DNA of 64,000 nt from positions 7,433,501 to 7,497,500 of the forward strand of contig NZ_CP107913.1 in assembly GCF_036014115.1 (NCBI RefSeq), in the 5' to 3' direction. Source of the DNA: Streptomyces sp. NBC_00448 (GTDB lineage Bacteria; Actinomycetota; Actinomycetes; Streptomycetales; Streptomycetaceae). A program made the translations under genes and the position numbers. The notes beneath the pieces are model-generated. The model worked only from the letters and a program-made list of their open reading frames with translations, was not told where the DNA came from and did no database searches. Below, one piece after another: positions 1 through 8,824 of this stretch (position 1 is the first letter of the stretch; the number at the start of each line of letters is the position of its first letter).

Positions 1-1203
1 CGGGCGGCGGCGCCGATGCCGCTGCGGGTCGAGGTGCCCGTGCTGCCCGCGCGGGGTGGGCCGGAGCTGGTGGCGAAGCTGTTCGGGCCGCTGGGATGGC
101 GGGTGGCGGCCGAGCCGATCCCGCTGGACGCGAGGTTCCCGGAGTGGGGCGAGTCGCGGTATGTGGCACTGACGTTGGAAGGGGAGTTGCGGCTGGCCGA
201 CGCGTTGCGGCACCTGTATGTGCTGCTGCCGGTGCTGGACGACGCCAAGCACTACTGGGTGTCGGCGGACGAGGTGGACAAGCTGCTGAGGTTCGGCGAG
301 GGGTGGCTGCCGCGGCACCCGGAGCAGAAGTTGATCACCAGCCGCTACCTCTCCCGGCGCTGGTCGCTGACGCGGCAGGCGATGGAGCGGCTGGAGCTGG
401 TGCGGCTGGCCGACGCCGATGACATCGAGGTGGAGGAGATCGACAACGCGGTGGAGCCGGAGGTGCCGGAGGAGGTGGCGGAGCGGCCGGCGCCGCTGGC
501 GGTGCAGCGCAGGGAGGCGATCCTCGCCGAGTTGCGTGGGGCGGGCGCGGCGCGGGTGCTGGACCTGGGCTGCGGGCAGGGGCAGTTGGTGGCGGCGCTG
601 CTGAAGGAGGTGCGGTTCACCGAGATCGTGGGTGTGGACGTGTCGGTGCGGGCGCTGGACATCGCGGCGCGCCGGTTGCGGCTGGACCGGATGGGGGAGC
701 GGCAGGCGGGGCGGGTCGCGCTGCTCCAGGGATCGCTGGCGTACACCGACGCGCGGCTGATGGGCTACGACGCGGCGGCGCTCAGCGAGGTGGTCGAGCA
801 CCTGGACCTGCCGCGGCTGCCGGCACTGGAGTACGCCGTGTTCGGGGCGGCTCGGCCGCGGACGGTGGTCGTGACGACGCCGAACGTCGAGTACAACGTG
901 CGGTGGGAGTCGCTGCCGGCCGGGCATGTGCGGCACGCGGACCACCGGTTCGAGTGGACGCGGGCGCAGTTCGGTGCGTGGGCGGACGGGGTGGCGGAGC
1001 AGTACGGCTACCAGGTGCGGTTCGTGCCGGTCGGGCCGGACGACCCCGAGGTGGGGGCGCCCACGCAGATGGCCGTCTTCGCTCTCGCCGGAGGCCCCGA
1101 CGCGGAACACGGCGCCGGGACCGGTGAAGACCGTAAGCAGGGCCGCGAGCAGGACCGTAAGCAGGACCAGGACAACAAGGACGAGAAGGAGGCCGTCGCA
1201 TGA
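1..1203 (+). CDS. hen1: Hen1-type RNA 3'-terminal 2'-O-methyltransferase, 5' end missing
   Basis: The reading frame is open from base 1, so the N-terminus lies outside the window. About 400 residues are visible. Bacterial Hen1 methylates the 2'-OH of the 3' end of a cleaved RNA before Pnkp seals it, so that the repaired RNA resists re-cleavage. The C-terminal half shows the SAM-binding motif VLDLGCGQGQL at about residue 185, the metal-ligand motif EVVEHL and a later histidine-rich GHVRHADH segment typical of Hen1. The part before it matches the N-terminal domain that acts on Pnkp ligase. The stop overlaps the pnkp start by four bases (ATGA), so the two are translationally coupled. The last 30 residues are a hydrophilic Lys/Asp/Glu/Gln tail built from short repeats, which is not part of the catalytic fold. 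Confidence 0.93.
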   Translation, partial: RAAAPMPLRVEVPVLPARGGPELVAKLFGPLGWRVAAEPIPLDARFPEWGESRYVALTLEGELRLADALRHLYVLLPVLDDAKHYWVSADEVDKLLRFGEGWLPRHPEQKLITSRYLSRRWSLTRQAMERLELVRLADADDIEVEEIDNAVEPEVPEEVAERPAPLAVQRREAILAELRGAGAARVLDLGCGQGQLVAALLKEVRFTEIVGVDVSVRALDIAARRLRLDRMGERQAGRVALLQGSLAYTDARLMGYDAAALSEVVEHLDLPRLPALEYAVFGAARPRTVVVTTPNVEYNVRWESLPAGHVRHADHRFEWTRAQFGAWADGVAEQYGYQVRFVPVGPDDPEVGAPTQMAVFALAGGPDAEHGAGTGEDRKQGREQDRKQDQDNKDEKEAVA

Positions 1204-3848
1204 CCGAGCACCGTAGGAACCCGGACACCCCGGACACCCCGGACACCCCGGGGACCCCGCAGATCCAGGACGTACCGGCTTCCGCGGCCGCGCCGGACGC
1301 GGTGAAGCCGCCGCGCGAGCTGGCCGTCACCGACCTTTCGCTGGTCGTGCTGATCGGGGCCACCGGTTCGGGCAAGTCCACGTTCGCCGCGCGGCACTTC
1401 AAGCCGACCGAGGTGATCTCGTCGGACTTCTGCCGCGGCCTGGTCGGCGACGACGAGAACGACCAGAGCGTGACGCGCGACGCGTTCGACGTACTGCACT
1501 ACATCGCGGGCAAGCGGCTCGCGGCGGGGCGCCGCACCGTGATCGACGCGACCAGCGTGCAGATCGAGGCACGCCGCCAGCTGATCGCGCTGGCCCGCGA
1601 GCACGACGTGCTGCCGATCGCGATCGTGCTGGACGTCCCGGAGCGGGTGTGCGCCGATCGCAACGCGACCCGCCCGGACCGCGCGGGGATGCCCCGCCAC
1701 GTCATCCAGCGCCACACGCGCGAGCTGCGCCGATCGCTGCGCGGCCTGGAGCGCGAGGGTTTCCGCAAGGTCCACATCCTGCGCGGCACCGAAGAGGTGG
1801 ACACCGCGCGGGTGGTCACCGAGCGCCGGTACAACGACCTGACCCACCTCACCGGCCCCTTCGACATCGTCGGCGACGTGCACGGATGCAGCTCGGAGCT
1901 GGAGACGCTGCTGGCGAAGCTCGGTTACCGCGACGGCACCCACCCCGAGGGCCGCACCGCCGTGTTCGTCGGCGACCTGGTCGACCGGGGCCCGGACAGC
2001 CCGGGCGTGCTGCGCCGCGTGATGGGCATGGTCGAGGCGGGCACCGCCCTGTGCGTGCCGGGCAACCACGAGAACAAGCTCGGCCGCTACCTCAAGGGCC
2101 GCAACGTGCAGCACACCCACGGCCTCGCCGAGACCATCGAGCAGTTCGAGCGGGAGGACGAGCGCGACCCCGAGTTCCGCGCGAAGGTGAAGACCTTCGT
2201 CGAGGGCCTGGTCAGCCACTACGTGCTGGACGGGGGCAAGTTGGTGGTCTGCCACGCCGGGCTGCCCGAGAAGTACCACGGCCGCACCTCCGGCCGGGTC
2301 CGCTCGCACGCCCTGTACGGCGACACCACCGGCGAGACCGACGAGTTCGGCCTGCCCGTGCGCTACCCGTGGGCCGAGGACTACCGCGGCCGCGCCGCCG
2401 TCGTCTACGGCCACACCCCCGTGCCGACCACGTCGTGGATCAACAACACCCTGTGCCTCGACACAGGCGCCGTCTTCGGCGGCCGGATGACCGCGCTGCG
2501 CTGGCCGGAGCGGGAGATCGTCGACGTGCCGGCCGAGCAGGTCTGGTACGAGCCGGTGAAGCCGCTGGCCACGCCCGCGCCCGGCGCGAAGGACGGCCGT
2601 CCGCTCGACCTCGCCGACGTCGCCGGCCGCCGTACCGTCGAGACTGCCCGGATGGGCCGGCTCGCCGTCCGGGAGGAGAACGCGGCCGCGGCCCTGGAGG
2701 TGATGAGCCGCTTCGCGGTCGACCCGCGCCTGCTCGGCTATCTGCCGCCGACCATGTCGCCGTGCGCCACGTCCACCCAGGAGGGCTACCTGGAGCACCC
2801 GGCCGAGGCGTTCGCCGCCTACCGGGACGACGGCGTCGCACAGGTCGTCTGCGAGGAGAAGCACATGGGCTCGCGCGCGGTCGCCCTGGTCTGCCGCGAC
2901 GAGGCCACCGCCAGGGACCGCTTCGGCGTGACCGCACCCGGGGTCACCGGCGCCGTGCACACCCGCACCGGCCGGCCCTTCTTCGACGACCCGGCCGTCA
3001 CCGAGGAGGTGCTGGCCCGGCTGCGCGCGGCCGTCACCGCCGCCGGGCTGTGGGAGGAGCTGGGCACCGACTGGCTGCTGCTCGACGCCGAGTTGCTGCC
3101 GTGGTCGCTGAAGGCGTCCGGTCTGCTGCGCAAGCAGTACGCCGCGGTGGGCGCCGCGTCCGGTGCCGCCTTCCCCGCCGCCCTCGCCGCGCTGGAGGCG
3201 GCGGCCAAGCGTGGCACCGACGTCTCCACGCTGCTGTCCCGGCAGGGTGAGCGGGCCGCCGACGCGGCCGCGTTCACCGAGGCGTACCGCCGCTACTGCT
3301 GGAGCACCGACGGGCTCGACGGGGTGCGGCTGGCACCGTTCCAGCTGCTCGCCGTCCAGGACCGCAGCCTCGCGGACGTGCCGCACGACCGGCAGCTCGC
3401 CCTCATCGACCGCCTGGTCGAGGCCGACACCAGCGGCCTGCTGCAGCCCACCCGCAGGCTGCACGTCGACACCGGCGACGAGCAGTCGGTGGCCGCCGGA
3501 GTGCGGTGGTGGCTGGAGATGACCGAGGCGGGCGGCGAGGGCATGGTGGTCAAGCCGCTGGCCGCACTGGTACGCACCGAGTCCGGCCGGCTGGTGCAGC
3601 CCGGGGTGAAGTGCCGCGGCCGGGAGTACCTCCGGATCATCTACGGTCCGGAGTACACCCGCCCCGAGCACCTGGCCCGGCTGCGCGGTCGTTCGCTCGG
3701 CCACAAGCGGTCCCTCGCCCTGCGCGAGTACGCCCTCGGCCTGGAGGCGCTGGACCGGCTCGCCACCGGTGAGCCGCTGTGGCGGGTGCACGAAGCGGTC
3801 TTCGCGGTGCTCGCGCTGGAGTCCGAGCCGGTCGACCCGCGGCTGTGA
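1200..3848 (+). CDS. pnkp: Bacterial polynucleotide kinase-phosphatase-ligase Pnkp
   Basis: End-healing and sealing enzyme of the bacterial RNA repair system, 882 residues, close to the usual 850. Three domains are visible in order. A 5'-kinase has P-loop GATGSGKST at residues 53-61. A 2',3'-phosphatase of the calcineurin type follows with GDVHGC near 225, GDLVDRG near 258 and GNHEN near 288. A C-terminal adenylyltransferase (ligase) has its nucleotidyl lysine in EKHMGSR at about residue 554. All three active sites look intact. The first 45 residues form an extension with a threefold Asp-Thr-Pro repeat, encoded by a 9-bp tandem repeat near 1220-1250, that lies before the kinase fold. It overlaps hen1. 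From family knowledge the pair repairs RNA cut by ribotoxins. Confidence 0.96.
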   Translation: MTEHRRNPDTPDTPDTPGTPQIQDVPASAAAPDAVKPPRELAVTDLSLVVLIGATGSGKSTFAARHFKPTEVISSDFCRGLVGDDENDQSVTRDAFDVLHYIAGKRLAAGRRTVIDATSVQIEARRQLIALAREHDVLPIAIVLDVPERVCADRNATRPDRAGMPRHVIQRHTRELRRSLRGLEREGFRKVHILRGTEEVDTARVVTERRYNDLTHLTGPFDIVGDVHGCSSELETLLAKLGYRDGTHPEGRTAVFVGDLVDRGPDSPGVLRRVMGMVEAGTALCVPGNHENKLGRYLKGRNVQHTHGLAETIEQFEREDERDPEFRAKVKTFVEGLVSHYVLDGGKLVVCHAGLPEKYHGRTSGRVRSHALYGDTTGETDEFGLPVRYPWAEDYRGRAAVVYGHTPVPTTSWINNTLCLDTGAVFGGRMTALRWPEREIVDVPAEQVWYEPVKPLATPAPGAKDGRPLDLADVAGRRTVETARMGRLAVREENAAAALEVMSRFAVDPRLLGYLPPTMSPCATSTQEGYLEHPAEAFAAYRDDGVAQVVCEEKHMGSRAVALVCRDEATARDRFGVTAPGVTGAVHTRTGRPFFDDPAVTEEVLARLRAAVTAAGLWEELGTDWLLLDAELLPWSLKASGLLRKQYAAVGAASGAAFPAALAALEAAAKRGTDVSTLLSRQGERAADAAAFTEAYRRYCWSTDGLDGVRLAPFQLLAVQDRSLADVPHDRQLALIDRLVEADTSGLLQPTRRLHVDTGDEQSVAAGVRWWLEMTEAGGEGMVVKPLAALVRTESGRLVQPGVKCRGREYLRIIYGPEYTRPEHLARLRGRSLGHKRSLALREYALGLEALDRLATGEPLWRVHEAVFAVLALESEPVDPRL

Positions 3849-3894
3849 ACCCGGGGCGGTGAACCCGTCCGCCCCCGTCGGGCCGTACGCGTAC

Positions 3895-3925
3895 GGTGCC
3901 GTGCCGCACACCGCGGTACGGCACC
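3895..3925 (+). terminator. Hairpin downstream of pnkp
   Basis: Two 13-base arms (3895-3907 and 3913-3925) pair with one G-U around a 5-base loop. No T-run follows, as is common in actinobacteria. It probably ends the hen1-pnkp transcript ahead of arcA. Confidence 0.5.
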
Positions 3926-4057
3926 GCCCGTCGTACGGCACCGACCGTGCCCGTCACCCCCAGCGCCGACCACCCCCCGGACCCGGCACACCACCCGCCC
4001 GGCACAACGGGCGCGCTGCCGTGTTGAGCCGTCCCCGACGTGGGAAGCTCTTCTTCC

Positions 4058-5299
4058 ATGGCTTCCATGGCGGACAACGGCTTCCACGTCGACTCCGAGA
4101 CCGGGCGGCTGCGCCGCGTCATCCTGCACCGCCCCGATCTCGAACTGAAGCGTCTGACCCCGACCAACAAGGACGCGCTGCTCTTCGATGACCTCCTGTG
4201 GGTCCGACGGGCCAGGGCCGAGCACGACGGGTTCGCCGACGTGCTGCGCGACCGCGGCGTGCAGGTCCACCTCTTCGGCGACCTGCTGTGCGAGTCGCTG
4301 GAGGTGCCGGCGGCGAAGCGGCTCGTCCTGGACCGGGTCTTCGACGAGAAGGAGTACGGCCCGCTGGCCACCGGGCACCTGCGAGCGGCGTTCGACGAGT
4401 TGCCGGCCCCGGACCTGACCGAGGCGCTGGTCGGGGGCATGACGAAACGGGAGTTCCTGGAGCGGTTCGCCGAGCCGGTCTCGGTCCGGTTCCACGCCAT
4501 GGACCTGGACGACTTCCTGCTCAACCCGCTGCCCAACCACCTGTTCACCCGCGACACCTCCGCCTGGGTCTACGACGGGGTGAGCATCAACGCGATGCGC
4601 TGGCCGGCCCGGCAGCGCGAGACCGTGCACTTCGAGGCGATCTACCGGTACCACCCGCTCTTCGCCGGCGGCGGCTTCCACGTCTGGTCCGAGGGCCAGA
4701 ACGCGTACCCGTCGACGATCGAGGGCGGCGACGTGCTGGTGATCGGCCGTGGCGCGGTACTGATCGGGATGAGCGAGCGCACCACCCCGCAGGCCGTCGA
4801 GATGCTGGCGCGCGGGCTGTTCGAGGCCGGGTCGGCCCGCACCATCGTGGCGCTGGACATGCCGAAGGGGCGGGCGTTCATGCACCTGGACACGGTGATG
4901 ACCATGGTCGACGGCGACACCTTCACCCAGTACGCGGGCCTGGGGATGCTCCGGTCGTACACCATCGAGCCGGGCGCGGAGGAGGGCGAGCTGAAGGTCA
5001 CCGACCACGCGCCCGAGCACATGCACCGGGCGATCGCCGCTGCCCTCGGGCTCGACGCGATCACCGTGCTCACCGCCACCCAGGACGTGCACGCCGCCGA
5101 ACGCGAGCAGTGGGACGACGGCTGCAACGTCCTGGCGGTGGAACCGGGCGTCGTGGTGGCCTACGAGCGGAACGCGACCACCAACACGTTCCTGCGCAAG
5201 CGCGGCATCGAGGTGATCGAGATCCCCGGCAGCGAACTGGGCCGGGGCAGGGGAGGGCCGCGCTGCATGACCTGCCCGATCGAGCGCGACGCGGTGTGA
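4058..5299 (+). CDS. arcA: Arginine deiminase
   Basis: Hydrolyses arginine to citrulline and ammonia, the first step of the arginine deiminase pathway in the cytoplasm. The 413-residue protein carries the guanidino-modifying enzyme motifs: FTRDTS, EGGD, MHLDT and the C-terminal GGPRCMTCP with the catalytic cysteine. A GTG at 4040 would add six residues, but ATG 4058 has GGGAAG ten bases upstream and is preferred. ATG 4067 is a weaker alternative. The next gene, 90 bp away on the same strand, is an ornithine carbamoyltransferase, so the pair can take arginine to ornithine and carbamoyl phosphate. No carbamate kinase (arcC) or antiporter (arcD) is visible alongside, so ATP recovery would need a distant gene. 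Confidence 0.95.
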   Translation: MASMADNGFHVDSETGRLRRVILHRPDLELKRLTPTNKDALLFDDLLWVRRARAEHDGFADVLRDRGVQVHLFGDLLCESLEVPAAKRLVLDRVFDEKEYGPLATGHLRAAFDELPAPDLTEALVGGMTKREFLERFAEPVSVRFHAMDLDDFLLNPLPNHLFTRDTSAWVYDGVSINAMRWPARQRETVHFEAIYRYHPLFAGGGFHVWSEGQNAYPSTIEGGDVLVIGRGAVLIGMSERTTPQAVEMLARGLFEAGSARTIVALDMPKGRAFMHLDTVMTMVDGDTFTQYAGLGMLRSYTIEPGAEEGELKVTDHAPEHMHRAIAAALGLDAITVLTATQDVHAAEREQWDDGCNVLAVEPGVVVAYERNATTNTFLRKRGIEVIEIPGSELGRGRGGPRCMTCPIERDAV

Positions 5300-5322
5300 C
5301 CAGCGGCCCATTCCAGGGGGCT

Positions 5323-5362
5323 GTATAAGAATGCCGATCATCGTATAGGGTTCCAGTATTCG
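5323..5362 (+). promoter_or_regulatory. AT-richer leader of argF with short palindrome
   Basis: This 40-bp stretch is clearly poorer in GC than its surroundings. It has three GTAT-starting heptamers (5323, 5343, 5356) and a 9-bp palindrome, CGATCATCG, at 5335-5343. It may be an operator or promoter for argF, perhaps an arginine-responsive (ArgR-type) site, but the match to an ARG box is poor. Confidence 0.25.
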
Positions 5363-5388
5363 ATGACGCCGCACGCTAGGAGTTCCGC

Positions 5389-6387
5389 ATGGCCGTCGAC
5401 CTCAAGGGCCGGCACTTCCTCAAGGAGCTGGACTTCACTCCGGAGGAGTTCCGCCACCTCGTGGAGCTGGCGGCGGAGCTGAAGGCGGCCAAGAAGGCGG
5501 GCGCCGAGGTGCAGCGGCTGCGCGGGCGGAACATCGCGCTGGTCTTCGAGAAGACGTCCACCCGTACCCGCAGCGCCTTCGAGGTCGCCGCCGCCGACCA
5601 GGGCGCCGGCACCACCTACCTCGACCCGTCCGGCTCGCAGATCGGCCACAAGGAGTCGATCAAGGACACCGCCCGGGTGCTGGGCCGGATGTTCGACGGC
5701 ATCCAGTACCGCGGGCACGCCCAGACCGCCATCGAGGAACTGGCCGCGCACGCCGGAGTGCCGGTGTGGAACGGCCTCACCGACGAGTGGCACCCCACCC
5801 AGATGCTCGCCGACGTCCTCACCATGACCGAGCACAACCCCAAGCCGCTGTCCGAGATCTCCTACGCCTACCTCGGCGACGCCCGCTACAACATGGGCAA
5901 CTCGCTGCTGGTCACCGGCGCGCTGCTCGGCATGGACGTACGGATCGCCGCGCCCGAGGCGATGTGGCCGCAGGCCGACGTGGTCGCGCAGGCCCGCGAG
6001 TTGGCGGCGCGGACCGGGGCACGGATCACCCTCACCGAGAGCGTCGAGGAGGGCGTCCGCGGCGCCGACCACGTGCACACCGACGTGTGGGTGTCGATGG
6101 GCGAGCCCAAGGAGGTCTGGGACGAGCGCATCCGGCTGCTCTCCCCGTACGCCGTCACCGCCGACGTGATGCGGGCCACCGGCAATCCGCAGGCCACCTT
6201 CCTGCACTGCCTGCCCGCGCTCCACGACCTCGGCACCACCGTCGGCCGTGAGATCCACGAACGGCACGGCCTGGACTACCTCGAGGTCTCCGACGAGGTC
6301 TTCGAGTCCGAGCGGTCCGTCGTCTTCGACCAGGCCGAGAACCGCATGCACACCATCAAGGCGATCCTGGTCGCCAGCCTCGCCTGA
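5389..6387 (+). CDS. argF: Ornithine carbamoyltransferase
   Basis: Interconverts citrulline plus phosphate and ornithine plus carbamoyl phosphate. At 332 residues it has the family length. It shows the carbamoyl-phosphate-binding STRTR at residues 57-61, HPTQ near 130 and the ornithine-binding HCLP near 271. AGGAG at 5378-5382 sets the ATG start. Sitting directly after arcA, it is more likely the catabolic enzyme of the deiminase pathway than the biosynthetic one, although the sequence alone cannot separate the two directions. The rest of an arginine biosynthetic operon is absent here. Confidence 0.95.
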   Translation: MAVDLKGRHFLKELDFTPEEFRHLVELAAELKAAKKAGAEVQRLRGRNIALVFEKTSTRTRSAFEVAAADQGAGTTYLDPSGSQIGHKESIKDTARVLGRMFDGIQYRGHAQTAIEELAAHAGVPVWNGLTDEWHPTQMLADVLTMTEHNPKPLSEISYAYLGDARYNMGNSLLVTGALLGMDVRIAAPEAMWPQADVVAQARELAARTGARITLTESVEEGVRGADHVHTDVWVSMGEPKEVWDERIRLLSPYAVTADVMRATGNPQATFLHCLPALHDLGTTVGREIHERHGLDYLEVSDEVFESERSVVFDQAENRMHTIKAILVASLA

Positions 6388-6481
6388 GCCCGGCGCCTGC
6401 GAGCGCCCGGCCGAACTCGGCTAGGGTACGGACGAGTTCCGGTCCCCGTGACCGGAAGCACGCCGGCCGGCAGGGGGAGGC

Positions 6482-8821
6482 ATGGAGAACGGCGAGAGCG
6501 CGCCGACCAGCACCGCGGACAGCGGGAGCGGGCCGGGAGAGGCGCGGTCCGTGCTGACAGCGGTCGTGGTGCACGCCGAGGGCGCGGTGTGCACGCGCCG
6601 AGCCTCGGTCGTCCTGCCTACGGCCGTGACCGCGGCTGAGCCGGCGTCCATGGCCGCACCCGAATCCGTGGCCGGCGGCGACGACGGTACGGTCCGGGTC
6701 CGGATCGGCGGCCTGCCGCCGACCTTGAGCGCGGGCTCGCTGCGCGGGAGCGTGGTGTCGGGGCCGCCCGGGCTGCGGGTGGCGGACATCCGCGTCGATG
6801 TCGCGGCCACGCTGCGGCGCGGCGAGGAGGCCCCGGGGCTGCGGCTGGACCTGGAGGACGCCGAGGACCGGCTGGCGAGGCTGCGGGACCGGCGCGAGCG
6901 GCTGGCGGGCGAGATCGAGGAGGTCGCCGGGTTCCGGGCCGAACCGCCCCAGACCCGACGCGGCGACCCGCCCCGCTGGGCGCCCGTGGAGTCCATCCTC
7001 GCGCTGGCCGGGTTCGTCGACGCGCGGCTGGCCGTGCTGCACACCCGACTGCGCGCCACCGAGGACGAGTTGGAGCAGGCCGAGCACGACGCCGACGTCC
7101 TCAGGCACCAGCTGAACGAGTCGTCCGGCGCGCTGCTCGCCGACCGGGTGGAGCCGTCCGTGTACGCGGTGGTGACCCTGGTGTCCGACAGCGCGGGCCC
7201 GGCCGACGGCACCGTCACCGTCGACGGCTCCGACTCCTCCGACGACGCCGACCTCTCCGATGACGGTAGCGACCCCTCCGATGACGCCGCCGACCCCTTC
7301 GCAGCAGCCGAGGTGGAACTGGAGTACCACGTACCCGGCGCCACCTGGGCCCCCGTCTACCAACTGCGCCTGGACGGCGGCAGCGGCGCCGGCACCCTCG
7401 TGCTGCGCGCCTGCGTCGCCCAGCGGACCGGCGAGGACTGGACCGGCGTACGGCTCGGCCTGTCCACCGCCGACCTGCTGCGCCGCGCCGACCTGCCGGA
7501 GCTGCGCAGCCTGCGGATCGGCCGCAGCCAGCAGGAGCCCGCCGGCCCTGGCTGGCGCGAACCCCCGCCCGGCCTCGACGAGTTGTTCACCGGCTACGAC
7601 ACCGCGAAGGCGGCCGAGGACGCGCGCCACCCGCAACTTCCGGCGGCGGGTTACGCATTGGCCTCCGCCCCCATCGCGCCGCCCGCGCCAGGAAGCGCCC
7701 TGACCCGGTCCCCGTCCTTCGGGCCGCTGGGCGAGGGCCACGGCGCGGCGCAGGAGGAGGCCGACTTCGGCTACGGAGGCGCGGCCGAGGTCACCCGCTC
7801 GTTCTCCGGGTCCGCGCCGCCCGCGCCGGCGCCCCCGTCCGCGCAGCCCCGGCACCGCGGCGCCGCCCGCCGGCCCAAGGTCTCCGCGGAACTGGGACCC
7901 GCCCCCGGGGCCACGCCGCTGCCGACCGCACCGCTGCCGGCCCTACCGCCGCAGCCCGCGCCGCGTGCCCACCTCGCCCCCGCCGCCGAACTCCTCGACT
8001 ACGCAAGCCTGGTGATGGCCGGCCCGCAGGCGCCCGAGGGCCGCGGCACGTTGCGCACCGCCGGTGAGGGCACGGACGCGGTCGTCACGGAGTACCGCCG
8101 CCGGGCCGCGGCCGTGGCGCGACTGGCCCGCCCCGCGCACGCGGTCGACGTCCGGCTGTCGGCCGGCTCGTTCGACTACCGCTTCGACACCGCGGCACCG
8201 GCCGACGTCGAGGCGGACGGCCAGTGGCACACGGTGCCAGTGAGCGAGATCCCGGTCCGTACCGAGTTCGAGTACGTCTGCGTCCCGGCCCAGGACACCG
8301 CCGTGTTCGGCACGGTCCTGGTCACGAACACCTCCGCGCACCCGCTGCTCGCCGGCCCCGCCGACGTCATGGTCGACGGCGACTTCGTGCGCACCGCGGC
8401 CCTGCCGACCCTCGCCCCGGGGCAGCGGCAGGCGGTCGGCCTCGGGGTGGCCGAAAGCGTCCAGGTGGCGCGGCGGGCCCACATGCGCGAGTCGACCGCC
8501 GGGCTGCGCGGCGGCACCACCGTGCTCGACCACACCGTGGAGGTGGAGGTCGCCAACCGGCTGCCGTACCCGGCGCTCGTGGAGGTGCGCGAGCGCATAC
8601 CGACCTCGGCCGACAAGGACGTACGCATCGAGGAGCGTCGGGCCGAGCCGCGCTGGACCGACCCCGGCGCGCCACTGGACGGCCAGGAGGGGACCTACGT
8701 CGCCGGGGCCCGGGTGTGGCGGGTCACGCTGGAGCCGGGGCGGACCGCGACCCTCACCGGAGGGTTCGAGATCCGGCTGCCGGTGGGGAAGTCGGTCGTC
8801 GGCGGAAACCGGAGGAACTGA
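6482..8821 (+). CDS. MuiA-like protein with DUF4140/DUF4139 domains (first of pair)
   Basis: A 779-residue soluble-looking protein of the mucoidy-inhibitor A type, with no signal peptide or membrane segment visible. The first 110 residues resemble DUF4140. Two charged helical stretches near 120-150 and 185-220 look like coiled coils, and the rest fits the beta-rich DUF4139. At about 245-275 there is an acidic Asp/Ser repeat, and at about 390-540 a low-complexity Ala/Pro/Gly insert that breaks DUF4139. The molecular function of this family is unknown. GGAGG lies immediately before the ATG. The gene is 3 bp from a second, shorter family member and the two surely share a transcript. Confidence 0.8.
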   Translation: MENGESAPTSTADSGSGPGEARSVLTAVVVHAEGAVCTRRASVVLPTAVTAAEPASMAAPESVAGGDDGTVRVRIGGLPPTLSAGSLRGSVVSGPPGLRVADIRVDVAATLRRGEEAPGLRLDLEDAEDRLARLRDRRERLAGEIEEVAGFRAEPPQTRRGDPPRWAPVESILALAGFVDARLAVLHTRLRATEDELEQAEHDADVLRHQLNESSGALLADRVEPSVYAVVTLVSDSAGPADGTVTVDGSDSSDDADLSDDGSDPSDDAADPFAAAEVELEYHVPGATWAPVYQLRLDGGSGAGTLVLRACVAQRTGEDWTGVRLGLSTADLLRRADLPELRSLRIGRSQQEPAGPGWREPPPGLDELFTGYDTAKAAEDARHPQLPAAGYALASAPIAPPAPGSALTRSPSFGPLGEGHGAAQEEADFGYGGAAEVTRSFSGSAPPAPAPPSAQPRHRGAARRPKVSAELGPAPGATPLPTAPLPALPPQPAPRAHLAPAAELLDYASLVMAGPQAPEGRGTLRTAGEGTDAVVTEYRRRAAAVARLARPAHAVDVRLSAGSFDYRFDTAAPADVEADGQWHTVPVSEIPVRTEFEYVCVPAQDTAVFGTVLVTNTSAHPLLAGPADVMVDGDFVRTAALPTLAPGQRQAVGLGVAESVQVARRAHMRESTAGLRGGTTVLDHTVEVEVANRLPYPALVEVRERIPTSADKDVRIEERRAEPRWTDPGAPLDGQEGTYVAGARVWRVTLEPGRTATLTGGFEIRLPVGKSVVGGNRRN

Positions 8822-8824
8822 ACC

